From positions 1 through 64,000 of the forward strand of contig QHTE01000054.1 of NCBI GenBank assembly GCA_003220685.1: DNA of 64,000 nucleotides, given 5' to 3'. Both the position numbers and the translations under genes were made by a program. Below are positions 1 through 8,169 of the stretch, piece after piece. The notes under the pieces were generated by a model. The model searched no databases. It worked only from the letters and a program-made list of their open reading frames with translations, and was not told the origin of the DNA. Numbering within the stretch: the first letter of the stretch is position 1; each line of letters begins with the position of its first letter. This stretch comes from Candidatus Rokuibacteriota bacterium (GTDB taxonomy: Bacteria > Methylomirabilota > Methylomirabilia > Rokubacteriales > CSP1-6).

Positions 1-105
1 GTCGGAGAGACCGGGCTGGTCGATCTTCTGGAACGAGTTGCAAAGCTTCAGCACCTCGTCCTTGTAGCACTTGTAGACCTCGGGATCGAGCTTGAAGACC
101 GCCAT
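1..105 (-). CDS. Unidentified protein, N-terminal fragment (runs off left edge)
   Basis: The minus strand reads an open frame from an ATG at 105 to the window edge, giving 35 residues that begin MAVFKLDPEVYKCYKDEVLK. The ATG lies 2 nt beyond the stop of the QueG-like gene at 108-965, so it is probably the last visible gene of the same operon. The fragment holds two Cys residues and is hydrophilic, with no signal peptide. It is too short to assign to a family. Confidence 0.6.
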   Translation of the reverse strand, partial: MAVFKLDPEVYKCYKDEVLKLCNSFQKIDQPGLSD

Positions 106-107
106 AT

Positions 108-965
108 CTATCTCATCTCCCTGAGCCCGTGGGCGGCCGGGCACACGCGCATGCACTCGAAGCACTGCGCGATGTTTGTCGACGAATAGGTGATGGCCCA
201 GAGGCTGCGCGTGAAGAAGTCGCCGTAGAGGAGCATCTTGCGCTTGTCACGGTCGGGCTCGTTCAGCGTTTCTTCGAGCACCTTCTGGAACCCGCCGACC
301 CAATGCGTGTGCACGCGCGTGTTGCAGCGCGCAGCGTCGTAGAAGGTTCGCACGGCCCGGCCGTTCTCGAGCTTGCCCGAGAGGCATCCGCCGTTCGAGC
401 CGGGGCAGGTTGCGAGGCACGGCGTGGTGCGCTCGCGGTCCCACATCTCACGGCAGGCCGGCGCCGGGCAAGCGGGGCTCGTCTCGACGCCGTCGGCCTC
501 GAACGGCGCGGTCGTGATCACCGCGCTCCAGTACATGAAGCCGTGCTCGCGGTTCAGCACGGGGCCGGCGAGCGATCTCGAGCCGAGACCGGCGAGCTCG
601 GCCGCGAGCATCAGCGACAGAAAGGGCGTGTCGCCGCTCGCGGTCCCCGGCGGGACGTAGAGCGCGTAGTAGCCGAACTCGCTCTCGATGTACTGGGCGA
701 GCCGGCGACCGACGCCCTGGATGCGCTCGGTCGTTCCCATTGTCTGCATGACCCACGGCGAGGTCGCCGCCCAGTCGCCCTCGCGCGGCTGCGCCCCTCC
801 GACGACCACGACCGATCGGGCCCCCGGCAGCAGATCGCCCGGGCGGTGCTTCTCCGGCGCGTAGGCATCGAAGGCCGTCGCGTCGGCGACCCCACACACC
901 GTCGCGCCCGACTCGAGCGCGACCGACTTCAGCTTCGCGGCGGAGCCCGGCGGGAGATCGGCCAT
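108..965 (-). CDS. QueG/reductive-dehalogenase-like Fe-S protein (copy 1)
   Basis: 285 aa. The C-terminal part holds CFECMRVCP, a CxxCxxxCP iron-sulfur signature, and an earlier cluster of Cys residues (CPAPACREM, TTPCLATCPG) that could bind a second cluster. This pattern resembles the ferredoxin half of epoxyqueuosine-reductase and reductive-dehalogenase-like proteins. The rest is shorter than a full QueG and shows no HEAT-repeat tail, so a tRNA role is unlikely. The next gene upstream (988-1821) is a clear paralogue with the same Cys spacing; the gap is 22 nt, so the two are co-transcribed. No signal peptide, hence probably cytoplasmic. The substrate is unknown. Confidence 0.75.
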   Translation of the reverse strand: MADLPPGSAAKLKSVALESGATVCGVADATAFDAYAPEKHRPGDLLPGARSVVVVGGAQPREGDWAATSPWVMQTMGTTERIQGVGRRLAQYIESEFGYYALYVPPGTASGDTPFLSLMLAAELAGLGSRSLAGPVLNREHGFMYWSAVITTAPFEADGVETSPACPAPACREMWDRERTTPCLATCPGSNGGCLSGKLENGRAVRTFYDAARCNTRVHTHWVGGFQKVLEETLNEPDRDKRKMLLYGDFFTRSLWAITYSSTNIAQCFECMRVCPAAHGLREMR

Positions 966-987
966 CAGCGCGCCCGGGCCTCTGGCC

Positions 988-1821
988 TCACTGGAGCTTC
1001 CGGTACTTGCGCCCGACGGGGCAGACGCGCATGCACTCGAAGCATTGCGCGATCGAGTCGCGGAAGAAGCCGAGCGACTGGATGCTCTTCGTGAAGAAGT
1101 CGCTGTAGATCATCGTCCGCCGCCGTTCGCGGTCGTCCTCGTTCACGATCTGAAGAAGCCCCTTCTGGAACGAGCCGATGCCGTAGGTCTGCGCGCGCGA
1201 GTGGCACTTCTCGCGATCGTACGTCGAGGTCTGAATGCGCCCGTCCTGCACCGTCCCGGCCAGGCACGCCGGGCACACGCGAAGGCACGGCGTCGTCCCG
1301 ATGCGCTTGTACATCGCCGCGCAGCCCGGATGCGGGCACGCGGGCTCGGCCAGCGGCTGGTCGGGCTCGAGGGGCAAGGTCGTGATGAGCGCCGCGTAGT
1401 AGAGCAGTCCGTACTCGGGGTTCAGGATGATGTGCGCGGCGAGCGAGCGCGTGCCGAGGCCGGCGAGCTCGGCGGCGTGCATCATCGACATCGGCGGCTC
1501 GTGGCCGTGGACGGGCAGCGACGGCGCCTGGATCGCGCGATGTGAGAGCGTGCCCTCGATGAAGTCGCACATCGCGTGGACGGCCACGTTCTCGCGCAGG
1601 TCGTAGCCAGTGATCTCCATCACGCGGTGGTCGGGGCAGCGCCAGGCCCCGGCGGTCGGCCCGTCGCCGCCGGCGACGACGACGCTGCGGGCGCCCGGCA
1701 AGATGTCCTCCGGGCGATGGCCCTCGGGCACCTTCGCGCGGAACGCTTCGACCGGCGCGATGCCGACCACGCGCGCGCCGGCCTTCATGCCGACGGCCTT
1801 CACCTGCTCCTCGCGTGTCAT
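988..1821 (-). CDS. QueG/reductive-dehalogenase-like Fe-S protein (copy 2)
   Basis: 277 aa from an ATG at 1821 (MTREEQVKAVGMKAGARVVG). An upstream extension stays open but overlaps the divergent ligase gene and promoter, so the shorter start is preferred. It keeps the paralogue's landmarks: GHRPEDILPGARSVVV near residue 40, CPHPGCAAM, TTPCLRVCPACLAG and the C-terminal CFECMRVCPVG iron-sulfur motif. It is first in the minus-strand operon that continues through 965-108, and is divergent from the acyl-CoA ligase, with 41 nt between start codons. The shared regulatory gap suggests a link to acid activation, but that is only context. Confidence 0.75.
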   Translation of the reverse strand: MTREEQVKAVGMKAGARVVGIAPVEAFRAKVPEGHRPEDILPGARSVVVAGGDGPTAGAWRCPDHRVMEITGYDLRENVAVHAMCDFIEGTLSHRAIQAPSLPVHGHEPPMSMMHAAELAGLGTRSLAAHIILNPEYGLLYYAALITTLPLEPDQPLAEPACPHPGCAAMYKRIGTTPCLRVCPACLAGTVQDGRIQTSTYDREKCHSRAQTYGIGSFQKGLLQIVNEDDRERRRTMIYSDFFTKSIQSLGFFRDSIAQCFECMRVCPVGRKYRKLQ

Positions 1822-1847
1822 GACGGCCCCAGGATAATCCCCTCCGG

Positions 1848-1853
1848 TATAAT
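1848..1853 (+). promoter_or_regulatory. TATAAT -10-like box before acyl-CoA ligase
   Basis: A perfect TATAAT sits in an otherwise GC-rich gap, ending 9 nt before the ATG at 1863. No Shine-Dalgarno is visible and no good -35 hexamer is at 17 nt. If used, the transcript would begin within a few bases of the start codon, that is, nearly leaderless. Confidence 0.4.
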
Positions 1854-1862
1854 CCGCCCGGC

Positions 1863-3758
1863 ATGAATTTCGAGGCGCTGCGCGCGAGCACATTGCCGGG
1901 CTTGCTCGTCGAGCGAGCGGGGACACGGCCCGAGCGCGTCGCGTTCCGCGCCAAGGAGCTCGGCATCTGGCGCGAGACGACGTGGCGCGAGCTCGCCGCA
2001 CGCGTCGCCGCGCTCGCGTGCGGGCTCGCGCGCGAGTATCGCATCGCGGCCGGCGAGACGGTGGCCATCATCGGCAACCCGTGCCCCGAGTGGACCATCG
2101 CCGATCTGGCGACGCAGGCGCTCGGCGCGATCACCTACGGCATCTATCCGACCAGCGCGCCGGGCGAGGTGCGTCACCTGCTCCAGCACGGCGGTGCGTC
2201 GCTGATCGTCGCCGAGGACCAGGAGCACCTCGACAAGACCCTCGAGGTGCTCGACGACTGTCCGGGGGTTCGCGCCGTGCTCGTCGCCGACACGCGCGCG
2301 CTCTTCATGTACCGCCACCCGCGCGTGCGGCCGCTCGTCGAGGTCGAGGACCGCGGCCGCGAGGCGCTCGCCGGCGAGCCCGACGTCCTCGCCCGACTCG
2401 TGCCCAGGCTGTCAGCCGACGCTCCCGCGACGATCATCTACACGTCGGGTACCACTGGACACCCGAAGGGCGCGGTCTACCGGCACGGGCCGCACCTGGC
2501 CGCGTGCGCCAACATCGTCGCCCACTATCCGATCCTCGCGCGCCGCGAGCACCGGGCCGTCGCGATGCTGCCGCTGTGTCACGCGATGGGCCGCAATCTC
2601 GCGATCACGATGCCGCTCATCGCCGACATCGTGCCGCACTACCCGGAATCGGTGGAGACCTTCGCCGAGGCGCTCTACGAGATCCAGCCGACGTTCGTCT
2701 TCACGGTGCCGCGCTATCTGCAGAAGTTCGCGGCCCACCTGCTGGTCGGGCTCGATCAGAGCTCGTGGATCAAGCGTGCCGCCTACCGCTGGGCGATGGC
2801 GGCCGGCCGGCGCGCGCTCGATCGGCGATGGCGCCGCGGCGGTTCCGGCGGTCCGTCCCTGCCGGCGGCGCTCGCCCGAGCGCTCGTGTTTCGCTGGCTC
2901 CTCGAGAAGGTCGGCTTCGCGCACGCCGAGCTCGTGATCTCGAGCGGCGCGCCGCTCCCGGCGGCGGTCGCCACGCTCTGGCAGGCGTGGGGCGTCAATC
3001 TGTGCGAGGCGTACGGCCAGACCGAAACGGGCGGCGCGCTCGTCTCGGGCCAGCGCGGCCCGTATCCACCGCCCGGCAACGTCGGCGCCGTGGCGCCCAA
3101 CATGGCGGTCGAGCTCGATCCGGCCGGCGAGATCCTCGTGACCGCGGCCGAGTTCTTCGGAGGCTACTGGCGCGACCATGACGCGACCCGCGCGCTCTAT
3201 CGCGACGGCAAGCTTGCCACCGGCGACGTCGGCGAGTGGACCGCTGAGCACTCGCTCAAGCTCGTCGATCGGAAAAAGGACATCCTGATCACGGCCGGCG
3301 GCAAGAACGTGAGCCCCTCGCTGGTCGAGAACCGGCTGCGCGCGAGCCCGTACATCAGCGAGGCGGCGGTGTTCGGCGAGGCCCGCAAGTATCTGGTCGC
3401 GCTGCTCGAGGCCGACGGCGAGACGGTGGCCGAGTGGGCGCGCGAGCACGGCGTGGTCCACACGGGCTACGCCTCGCTGGTGGCTCACCCTGACGTGGTC
3501 GAGCTGATCGACTCCGAAGTGCGGCGCGCGAACGACGACCTCACGCGCGTCGAGCAGGTGAAGGCTTTCCGACTGCTGCCGCGCGAGCTCGATCCCGAGC
3601 TGGAGGGCGAGCCCGTGACGCCGACGCGGAAGGTGAAGCGGCGCCTGATGGCCGAGCGTTACGGCGCGCTGGTCGAGTCGATGTACGCGAGCGACGAAGA
3701 ACGCCGGATCGCGGCCGAAATCACAGCCGGCCGCGTTTCGTTCCGGGCGGAGGACTAG
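1863..3758 (+). CDS. AMP-dependent acyl-CoA synthetase/ligase (long-chain type)
   Basis: 631 aa member of the ANL superfamily that activates a carboxylic acid to acyl-AMP and then acyl-CoA. The P-loop-like motif YTSGTTGHPKGA is at about residues 193-204, the adenylate-binding YGQTETGG at about 380, and the hinge/C-terminal GDVGEW...DRKKDILITAGGKN at about 455-480. Length and the unit ending TPTRKVKRR match the long-chain fatty acyl-CoA ligase group. The stop is followed directly by the ATG of livH, so this enzyme is co-expressed with a LIV-type transporter. The arrangement suggests uptake and activation of an amino or organic acid. Exact substrate cannot be read from sequence. Confidence 0.9.
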   Translation: MNFEALRASTLPGLLVERAGTRPERVAFRAKELGIWRETTWRELAARVAALACGLAREYRIAAGETVAIIGNPCPEWTIADLATQALGAITYGIYPTSAPGEVRHLLQHGGASLIVAEDQEHLDKTLEVLDDCPGVRAVLVADTRALFMYRHPRVRPLVEVEDRGREALAGEPDVLARLVPRLSADAPATIIYTSGTTGHPKGAVYRHGPHLAACANIVAHYPILARREHRAVAMLPLCHAMGRNLAITMPLIADIVPHYPESVETFAEALYEIQPTFVFTVPRYLQKFAAHLLVGLDQSSWIKRAAYRWAMAAGRRALDRRWRRGGSGGPSLPAALARALVFRWLLEKVGFAHAELVISSGAPLPAAVATLWQAWGVNLCEAYGQTETGGALVSGQRGPYPPPGNVGAVAPNMAVELDPAGEILVTAAEFFGGYWRDHDATRALYRDGKLATGDVGEWTAEHSLKLVDRKKDILITAGGKNVSPSLVENRLRASPYISEAAVFGEARKYLVALLEADGETVAEWAREHGVVHTGYASLVAHPDVVELIDSEVRRANDDLTRVEQVKAFRLLPRELDPELEGEPVTPTRKVKRRLMAERYGALVESMYASDEERRIAAEITAGRVSFRAED

Positions 3759-4466
3759 ATGGCAAGGCCTGCTCTCATGCTGCTCGCAGCGCTCCTCGGC
3801 GTGACGGCGACCGTCACGCCGGCCCTGGCCCAGTACCGGATCGGTATGAGCGCTGCCATCGCGGCGGTGCTCGTCACGATCACGCTCGGCATTCTCCTGC
3901 GCGCGGCGATCGTGCTCGTCTACACCGACCGCATCCGCCACCCGCTGCCGTTGCTGGGGCTCGCGAACCCGCCGCGCCGGCTGCCGGGCGGCGCCGTCGT
4001 CTCGACGTTCGATCTGCTGACCGTGGCCGTGGCGGCCACGCTCTTTGTCGGGCTCTTCGCCTTCCTCCGGCTCTCGCCGCTCGGCATCCAGATGCGCGCG
4101 GCCGGCGAGAAACCGCTGCTCGCCGCTCAGCGCGGGATCAACTTCCAGCTGCTGTTCGCGCTCTCGTGGGCGCTGGCCGGCTTCGCGGGCGCGCTCGCGG
4201 GCATTCTCTACGCGAACAACGTGCGGCTCGATCCCTCGCTCGGCGTGCTCGGCCTCAAGGCCTTCGCGGTGGCGCTGGTCGGCGGGCTCGACAGCCTGGG
4301 CGGCGTCATCCCGGGCGCGCTCATCGTGGCCGCAGTCGAGGTGCTGTCCGTCCGCTACGGCGATCCGCTGCTCGCCGACGTCTCGCCGTTCCTGTGTCTG
4401 CTCGCGATGCTGCCCGTGCGCCCGTGGGGGCTCTTCGGTACGAGGGAAGAGCTGGAGCGCGTGTAG
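3759..4466 (+). CDS. livH: LivH-type ABC permease lacking its N-terminal third, with a signal-peptide-like start
   Basis: 235 aa; LivH permeases are usually near 290. From about residue 30 onward the chain matches the family (LGILLRAAIVLVYT, then GLKAFAVALVGGLDSLGGVIPGA and a closing RPWGLFG). The first transmembrane helices with the NFAHG segment are absent. In their place is MARPALMLLAALLG...TPALAQ, which looks like a cleavable signal peptide followed by YRIGMSA, the kind of start seen in periplasmic LIV-binding proteins. No binding-protein gene is present in this operon. The likeliest reading is an in-frame deletion that fused a livJ-type start to the C-terminal two thirds of livH. It may be non-functional as a permease. 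Confidence 0.7.
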   Translation: MARPALMLLAALLGVTATVTPALAQYRIGMSAAIAAVLVTITLGILLRAAIVLVYTDRIRHPLPLLGLANPPRRLPGGAVVSTFDLLTVAVAATLFVGLFAFLRLSPLGIQMRAAGEKPLLAAQRGINFQLLFALSWALAGFAGALAGILYANNVRLDPSLGVLGLKAFAVALVGGLDSLGGVIPGALIVAAVEVLSVRYGDPLLADVSPFLCLLAMLPVRPWGLFGTREELERV

Positions 4467-5534
4467 ATGGCGTTTGGCGGCGGCTACTTCAAGACCACGT
4501 ACGCGGGCGATCTAGCGCTGATCGACACGCGACTGCGACGCGCGGCGCTCGGCCTGCTGGTCTTCGCCCTGATCGTGCTGCCGCGATTCGCGTCGCCGTT
4601 CATGCTCGATCTCGTCGCTCAGACCGCGCTGGCCGCCGTCGGCGCGCTCGCCCTCAATCTGCTTACCGGGCTCGCCGGCCAGGTCTCGCTCGGCCACGCC
4701 GGCTTCATCGCCGCCGGCGCGTTCACGACCGCGGTGCTGGTCGAGCACCGCCTGCCATCGCCGCTCCTGGCCTTGCCCGCCGCAGCGCTGGTGGGCGCGG
4801 GGCTCGGTGTGATCGTCGGCATCCCGGCGCTCAGGCTCAAAGGCCTTTACCTGGCGCTCGGCACGCTGGCGCTGCACCACGTCGTGCTCTACGCGTGCGG
4901 CGAGTTCCAGAGCCACTGGGGCGCCAACACGGGCGTGTCGATTCCGCCGCCGCGATTCGGCGCCTGGGTGCTCAAGGGCACGATCGCCTGGTACTACGCG
5001 CTCACCGCAATCGGCGGGCTGGTCCTGGTCCTCTCGGTGAATCTCCAGCGCTCGCGCGCCGGGCGGGCGTGGATGGCGATCCGCGATCGGGAGATCGCCG
5101 CCGAGTCCGTCGGGATCGACGTGGCGCGCTACAAGGTGCTGGCGTTCGTGTGGTCGAGTGCCCTGACGTCCGTGGCCGGCGCGCTCTTCGCGTACCAGCG
5201 CGCGTTCGTGTCTGTCGAGGCGTTCGGCTTTTTTCTCGCGATCGAGTACATCGCGATGGTCATCATCGGCGGCCTCGGGTCGGCGCTGGGCGCCGTGCTC
5301 GGGGCCGCGTTCGTGACCCTGCTTCCGTACGGGATCGACGCGGGGGTCGCGGCGCTGCGCGTGCCCGGCGGCGCCGAGTACTACCTGTTCCCGCTGAAGT
5401 TCGGGGCGTTCGGTCTGCTGATGGCGGCCTTCCTGGTCTTCGAGCCGCAGGGGCTCGTCGGGATCTGGCGCCGCGCCCGTAACTGGGTCGTCCTCTGGCC
5501 GCTGCGCTACCGGCCGCTCCGCCCCGCGTCGTGA
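4467..5534 (+). CDS. livM: Branched-chain amino acid-type ABC transporter permease LivM
   Basis: 355 aa multi-pass membrane protein. It carries the LivM landmarks NLLTGLAGQVSLGHAGFI (about residues 65-82), GIPALRLKGLYLALGTLA, and the cytoplasmic loop GRAWMAIRDREIAAESVGID (about 205) that contacts the ATPases. It begins one base after the livH stop and overlaps livF by 4 nt (GTGA). Forms the inner-membrane channel with LivH and is powered by LivF/LivG. The C-terminal FEPQGLVGIW is typical. Full length, unlike its partner livH. Confidence 0.92.
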   Translation: MAFGGGYFKTTYAGDLALIDTRLRRAALGLLVFALIVLPRFASPFMLDLVAQTALAAVGALALNLLTGLAGQVSLGHAGFIAAGAFTTAVLVEHRLPSPLLALPAAALVGAGLGVIVGIPALRLKGLYLALGTLALHHVVLYACGEFQSHWGANTGVSIPPPRFGAWVLKGTIAWYYALTAIGGLVLVLSVNLQRSRAGRAWMAIRDREIAAESVGIDVARYKVLAFVWSSALTSVAGALFAYQRAFVSVEAFGFFLAIEYIAMVIIGGLGSALGAVLGAAFVTLLPYGIDAGVAALRVPGGAEYYLFPLKFGAFGLLMAAFLVFEPQGLVGIWRRARNWVVLWPLRYRPLRPAS

Positions 5535-6340
5535 TCCCCGACCTCGAGCTCGAGAACCTCGAGGTCGTCTACCATCACGTCGCGACCGCGATCCAGGGCG
5601 TCTCGCTGCGCGTGCCGCCCGGCGCGATCGTCGCGCTGCTCGGCACCAACGGCGCCGGCAAGACGACCACGCTCCGGGCGATCTCGGGCTTTCTCGGCGC
5701 CGACGACGCGCAGATCGTGGGAGGCCGCGTCCTGTTCCAGGGCGCGACCGTCACCGGCAGGCCGCCGCACGAGCTGGCGCGCCGGGGCCTCGTGCTGGTC
5801 CCGGAGCGCGACAAGGTCTTCGAGACCCTGACCGTTCAAGAAAACCTGCGCGCCCTCGTACCGGGCGCGCGCGTCGATCACGACGCGCCGCGGCCGCCGG
5901 TGACGCTCGAGCAGGTGTTCCACTACTTCCCCGCGCTGGCCGGACGCCGCCGACAGCTGGCCGGCTATCTCTCGGGGGGCGAGCGCCAGATGCTGGCGCT
6001 CGCGACGGCGCTGCTCTGTCGGCCGCGCGTACTGCTGGTCGATGAGCTGTCGCTCGGGCTGGCACCGCGCGTCATCGAGAGCCTCATGGCCCTGGTCGCG
6101 CGCCTGCGCGACGAGCTCGGGCTGGCCGTGCTGCTCGTCGAGCAGAACGCGGGCGCCGCGCTGGCCGTCGCGAGCTACGGCTACGTCATGGAGCACGGCC
6201 GCATCGTCTACGACGGCACGGTCGAGCGCCTGCTTGCCCACGAGGACGTCCGCGAGTTCTACCTCGGCATGGGCCGTCGCGCCGGGCGCCGTAGCTACAC
6301 CGAGGTGAAGCAGTATCAGAGGCGCCGCCGGTGGTTCTGA
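5531..6340 (+). CDS. livF: ABC transporter ATPase LivF
   Basis: 269 aa from a GTG overlapping the livM stop. Walker A GTNGAGKTT at about residues 38-46, signature LSGGERQ at about 147, Walker B VLLVDELSLGLAP at about 166, and the EQN D-loop/H-region (LLVEQNAGAAL). The LivF-type sequence VPERDKVFETLTVQENL marks it as LivF rather than LivG. Unusual points are DEL in place of DEP after Walker B, and a basic C-terminal tail (SYTEVKQYQRRRRWF). It overlaps livG by 10 nt, so translation is coupled. Confidence 0.92.
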   Translation: MIPDLELENLEVVYHHVATAIQGVSLRVPPGAIVALLGTNGAGKTTTLRAISGFLGADDAQIVGGRVLFQGATVTGRPPHELARRGLVLVPERDKVFETLTVQENLRALVPGARVDHDAPRPPVTLEQVFHYFPALAGRRRQLAGYLSGGERQMLALATALLCRPRVLLVDELSLGLAPRVIESLMALVARLRDELGLAVLLVEQNAGAALAVASYGYVMEHGRIVYDGTVERLLAHEDVREFYLGMGRRAGRRSYTEVKQYQRRRRWF

Positions 6341-7113
6341 GGGTCGAGGACGTCACCCTCGACTTCGACGGGCTGCGCGCGCTGAGCGGCGTCAGCATGT
6401 CGGTCGACGCCGGCGGGCTCGCGGCGCTCGTCGGGCCGAACGGCGCCGGCAAGACGTGCCTCCTCAACTGCGTGGGGGGATTCTACGCGCCGACGTCCGG
6501 GCGCATCGTGTTCGGCGACGCCGCGATCCAGGGCCTGCCGCCCCATCGCATCGCCGCGCACGGCATCGCGCGCACATTCCAGTTCGTCGAGCTCTTCCGC
6601 GGGATGACGGTGCTCGACAACATCCTGCTCGGCCGGCACCGGCACATGCGGGCGGGGGTGCTCGCCGGCGCTCTCTTCTGGGGACGCTCGCGCCGCGAGG
6701 AGACGGCCCACCGCCGCCGCGTCGAGGAGATCGTGGAGTTCCTCGAGCTCGAGCGCTGCCGCAAGGAGCTGGTCGCGAGCCTGCCGTTCGGCGTGCAGAA
6801 GATCGTCGCGATCGGCCGGGCGCTCGCGCTGGAGCCCAAGCTCTTGCTGCTCGACGAGCCGTCGACGGGAATGAACCGCGAAGAGAAGGAGAACCTCGCC
6901 CGGTTCCTCCTGAGGATCAAGCACGAGCTCGGCATGACGATGCTCTGGGTCGAGCACGACATGGAGCTGGTCGGCGATCTGGCCGATACGGTGACCGTGC
7001 TGGACTTCGGCCAGCGAATCGCCGCCGGGCCGCCGGGCGCGGTGCTCCACGATCCGCGCGTGATCGAGGCGTATCTGGGCCGCGCCGCGAGCCGAGAGAA
7101 AGGAGCGGGATGA
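6331..7113 (+). CDS. livG: ABC transporter ATPase LivG
   Basis: 260 aa from GTG at 6331 inside the end of livF. Walker A GPNGAGKT at about residue 35, then HGIARTFQFVELFRGMTVLDN, the LivG-type Q-loop region, and Walker B LLLLDEPSTGMN at about 170 with switch His in WVEHDMELV. The ABC signature is LPFGVQK where most LivG proteins have LPYGQQR, an acceptable variant. It partners LivF on the LivM/LivH membrane pair. The stop overlaps the ATG of the MetE-like gene (ATGATGA), placing the methyltransferase in the same transcript. Confidence 0.92.
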   Translation: MVLRVEDVTLDFDGLRALSGVSMSVDAGGLAALVGPNGAGKTCLLNCVGGFYAPTSGRIVFGDAAIQGLPPHRIAAHGIARTFQFVELFRGMTVLDNILLGRHRHMRAGVLAGALFWGRSRREETAHRRRVEEIVEFLELERCRKELVASLPFGVQKIVAIGRALALEPKLLLLDEPSTGMNREEKENLARFLLRIKHELGMTMLWVEHDMELVGDLADTVTVLDFGQRIAAGPPGAVLHDPRVIEAYLGRAASREKGAG

Positions 7114-8126
7114 TGCTGCTGCCGACGTCGGTCGTGGGAAGTCACGGGCTACCCGGCTGGGTGTGGCTCGCGCGCGAGGCGATGGAGGCCGGGCGCCTGG
7201 GATCGATCGACGTGCGCGAGCTGATGGAAGACGCGACCCAGGTGGCGCTGCTCGACCAGGAGCGCGCGGGCGTCGACGTGGTGAGCACGGGCGAGATGAT
7301 GCGCGTCAGGTTCATCATCGGCTTCTACGATCGCTTCGCCGGCATCCGCACCTTGCCGGCTGCTCGGCGGCTCGGCCAGCCGCTCTGGGATACCAACACC
7401 CCGTTCGAGGTCTTCGAGCCGATCAGTGCGCCGGAAGGACTCGGCATCGTGGAGGAGTTCAAGCTCGCGCGCTCGCTGACGGGGAAGCGCATCAAGGCGA
7501 CCGTGCCCGGACCGTACACCTTGCTCGTGCCGTTCAAGCTCGGCGGCGGCTATCGCGACAAGGACACCTTGCTCGCGGATCTAGTCGGCATCGTGAGCGC
7601 CGAGTGCCGCGCGCTCGTCGAGGCGGGCGCCGACTTCATCCAGATCGACGAGCCGCACAGCGGCATGTACTCCGGCGCGCCGCCGCGCTTCGACGAGGGC
7701 GTGAATCGCGTGGTCGAGGGGATCGAGGCGAAGATCGCAGTGCACGTCTGCTTCGGGAACCTCTACGGCCGGCCGTTCTCGGCCGTGCGCGACTTCAGGA
7801 ACCTCTATCCGACCCTGCGCGATCTGCGCGCCTCCCAGATCGTCCTCGAGTTCGCCAACCGCGGCATGGAGGATCTCCGCTACTGGAAGGAGTTCCCGAC
7901 CGACAAGGAGCTCGGCGCCGGCGTGATCGACGTCAAGGCGTTCAAGGCGGAGTCGGCGGCCGACGTGGCCGAGCGCATCCGCGCCATTTTGAAATACGTC
8001 GCGCCCGAGAAGCTCTGGCTCAATCCGGATTGCGGATTCTGGGAGACGCCGCGCTGGGTGGTGAAGCACAAGCTCGCCGCGCTCGTCGAAGGCGCGGCGA
8101 TCGTCAGAAAAGAGCTGGGAGGCTGA
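7110..8126 (+). CDS. MetE C-terminal-domain-like cobalamin-independent methyltransferase
   Basis: 338 aa. Two adjacent ATGs (7110 and 7113) follow AGGAG at 7101-7105; 7110 is used here. The single TIM barrel corresponds to the C-terminal half of MetE and keeps the zinc ligands: HVC near residue 212, Glu in EFANRG near 248 and Cys in NPDCGF near 305. The N-terminal MetE half is absent, as in archaeal-type core methionine synthases and related methyltransferases that use other donors. Its place behind livG and before phosphoketolase suggests a role in one-carbon or methyl-group metabolism of the imported compound. Methionine synthesis itself is not established. Confidence 0.8.
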   Translation: MMLLPTSVVGSHGLPGWVWLAREAMEAGRLGSIDVRELMEDATQVALLDQERAGVDVVSTGEMMRVRFIIGFYDRFAGIRTLPAARRLGQPLWDTNTPFEVFEPISAPEGLGIVEEFKLARSLTGKRIKATVPGPYTLLVPFKLGGGYRDKDTLLADLVGIVSAECRALVEAGADFIQIDEPHSGMYSGAPPRFDEGVNRVVEGIEAKIAVHVCFGNLYGRPFSAVRDFRNLYPTLRDLRASQIVLEFANRGMEDLRYWKEFPTDKELGAGVIDVKAFKAESAADVAERIRAILKYVAPEKLWLNPDCGFWETPRWVVKHKLAALVEGAAIVRKELGG

Positions 8127-8169
8127 GATTTTGAGCGGCGCGTATCGTGGAGGGAAGGAGGATCCCACC

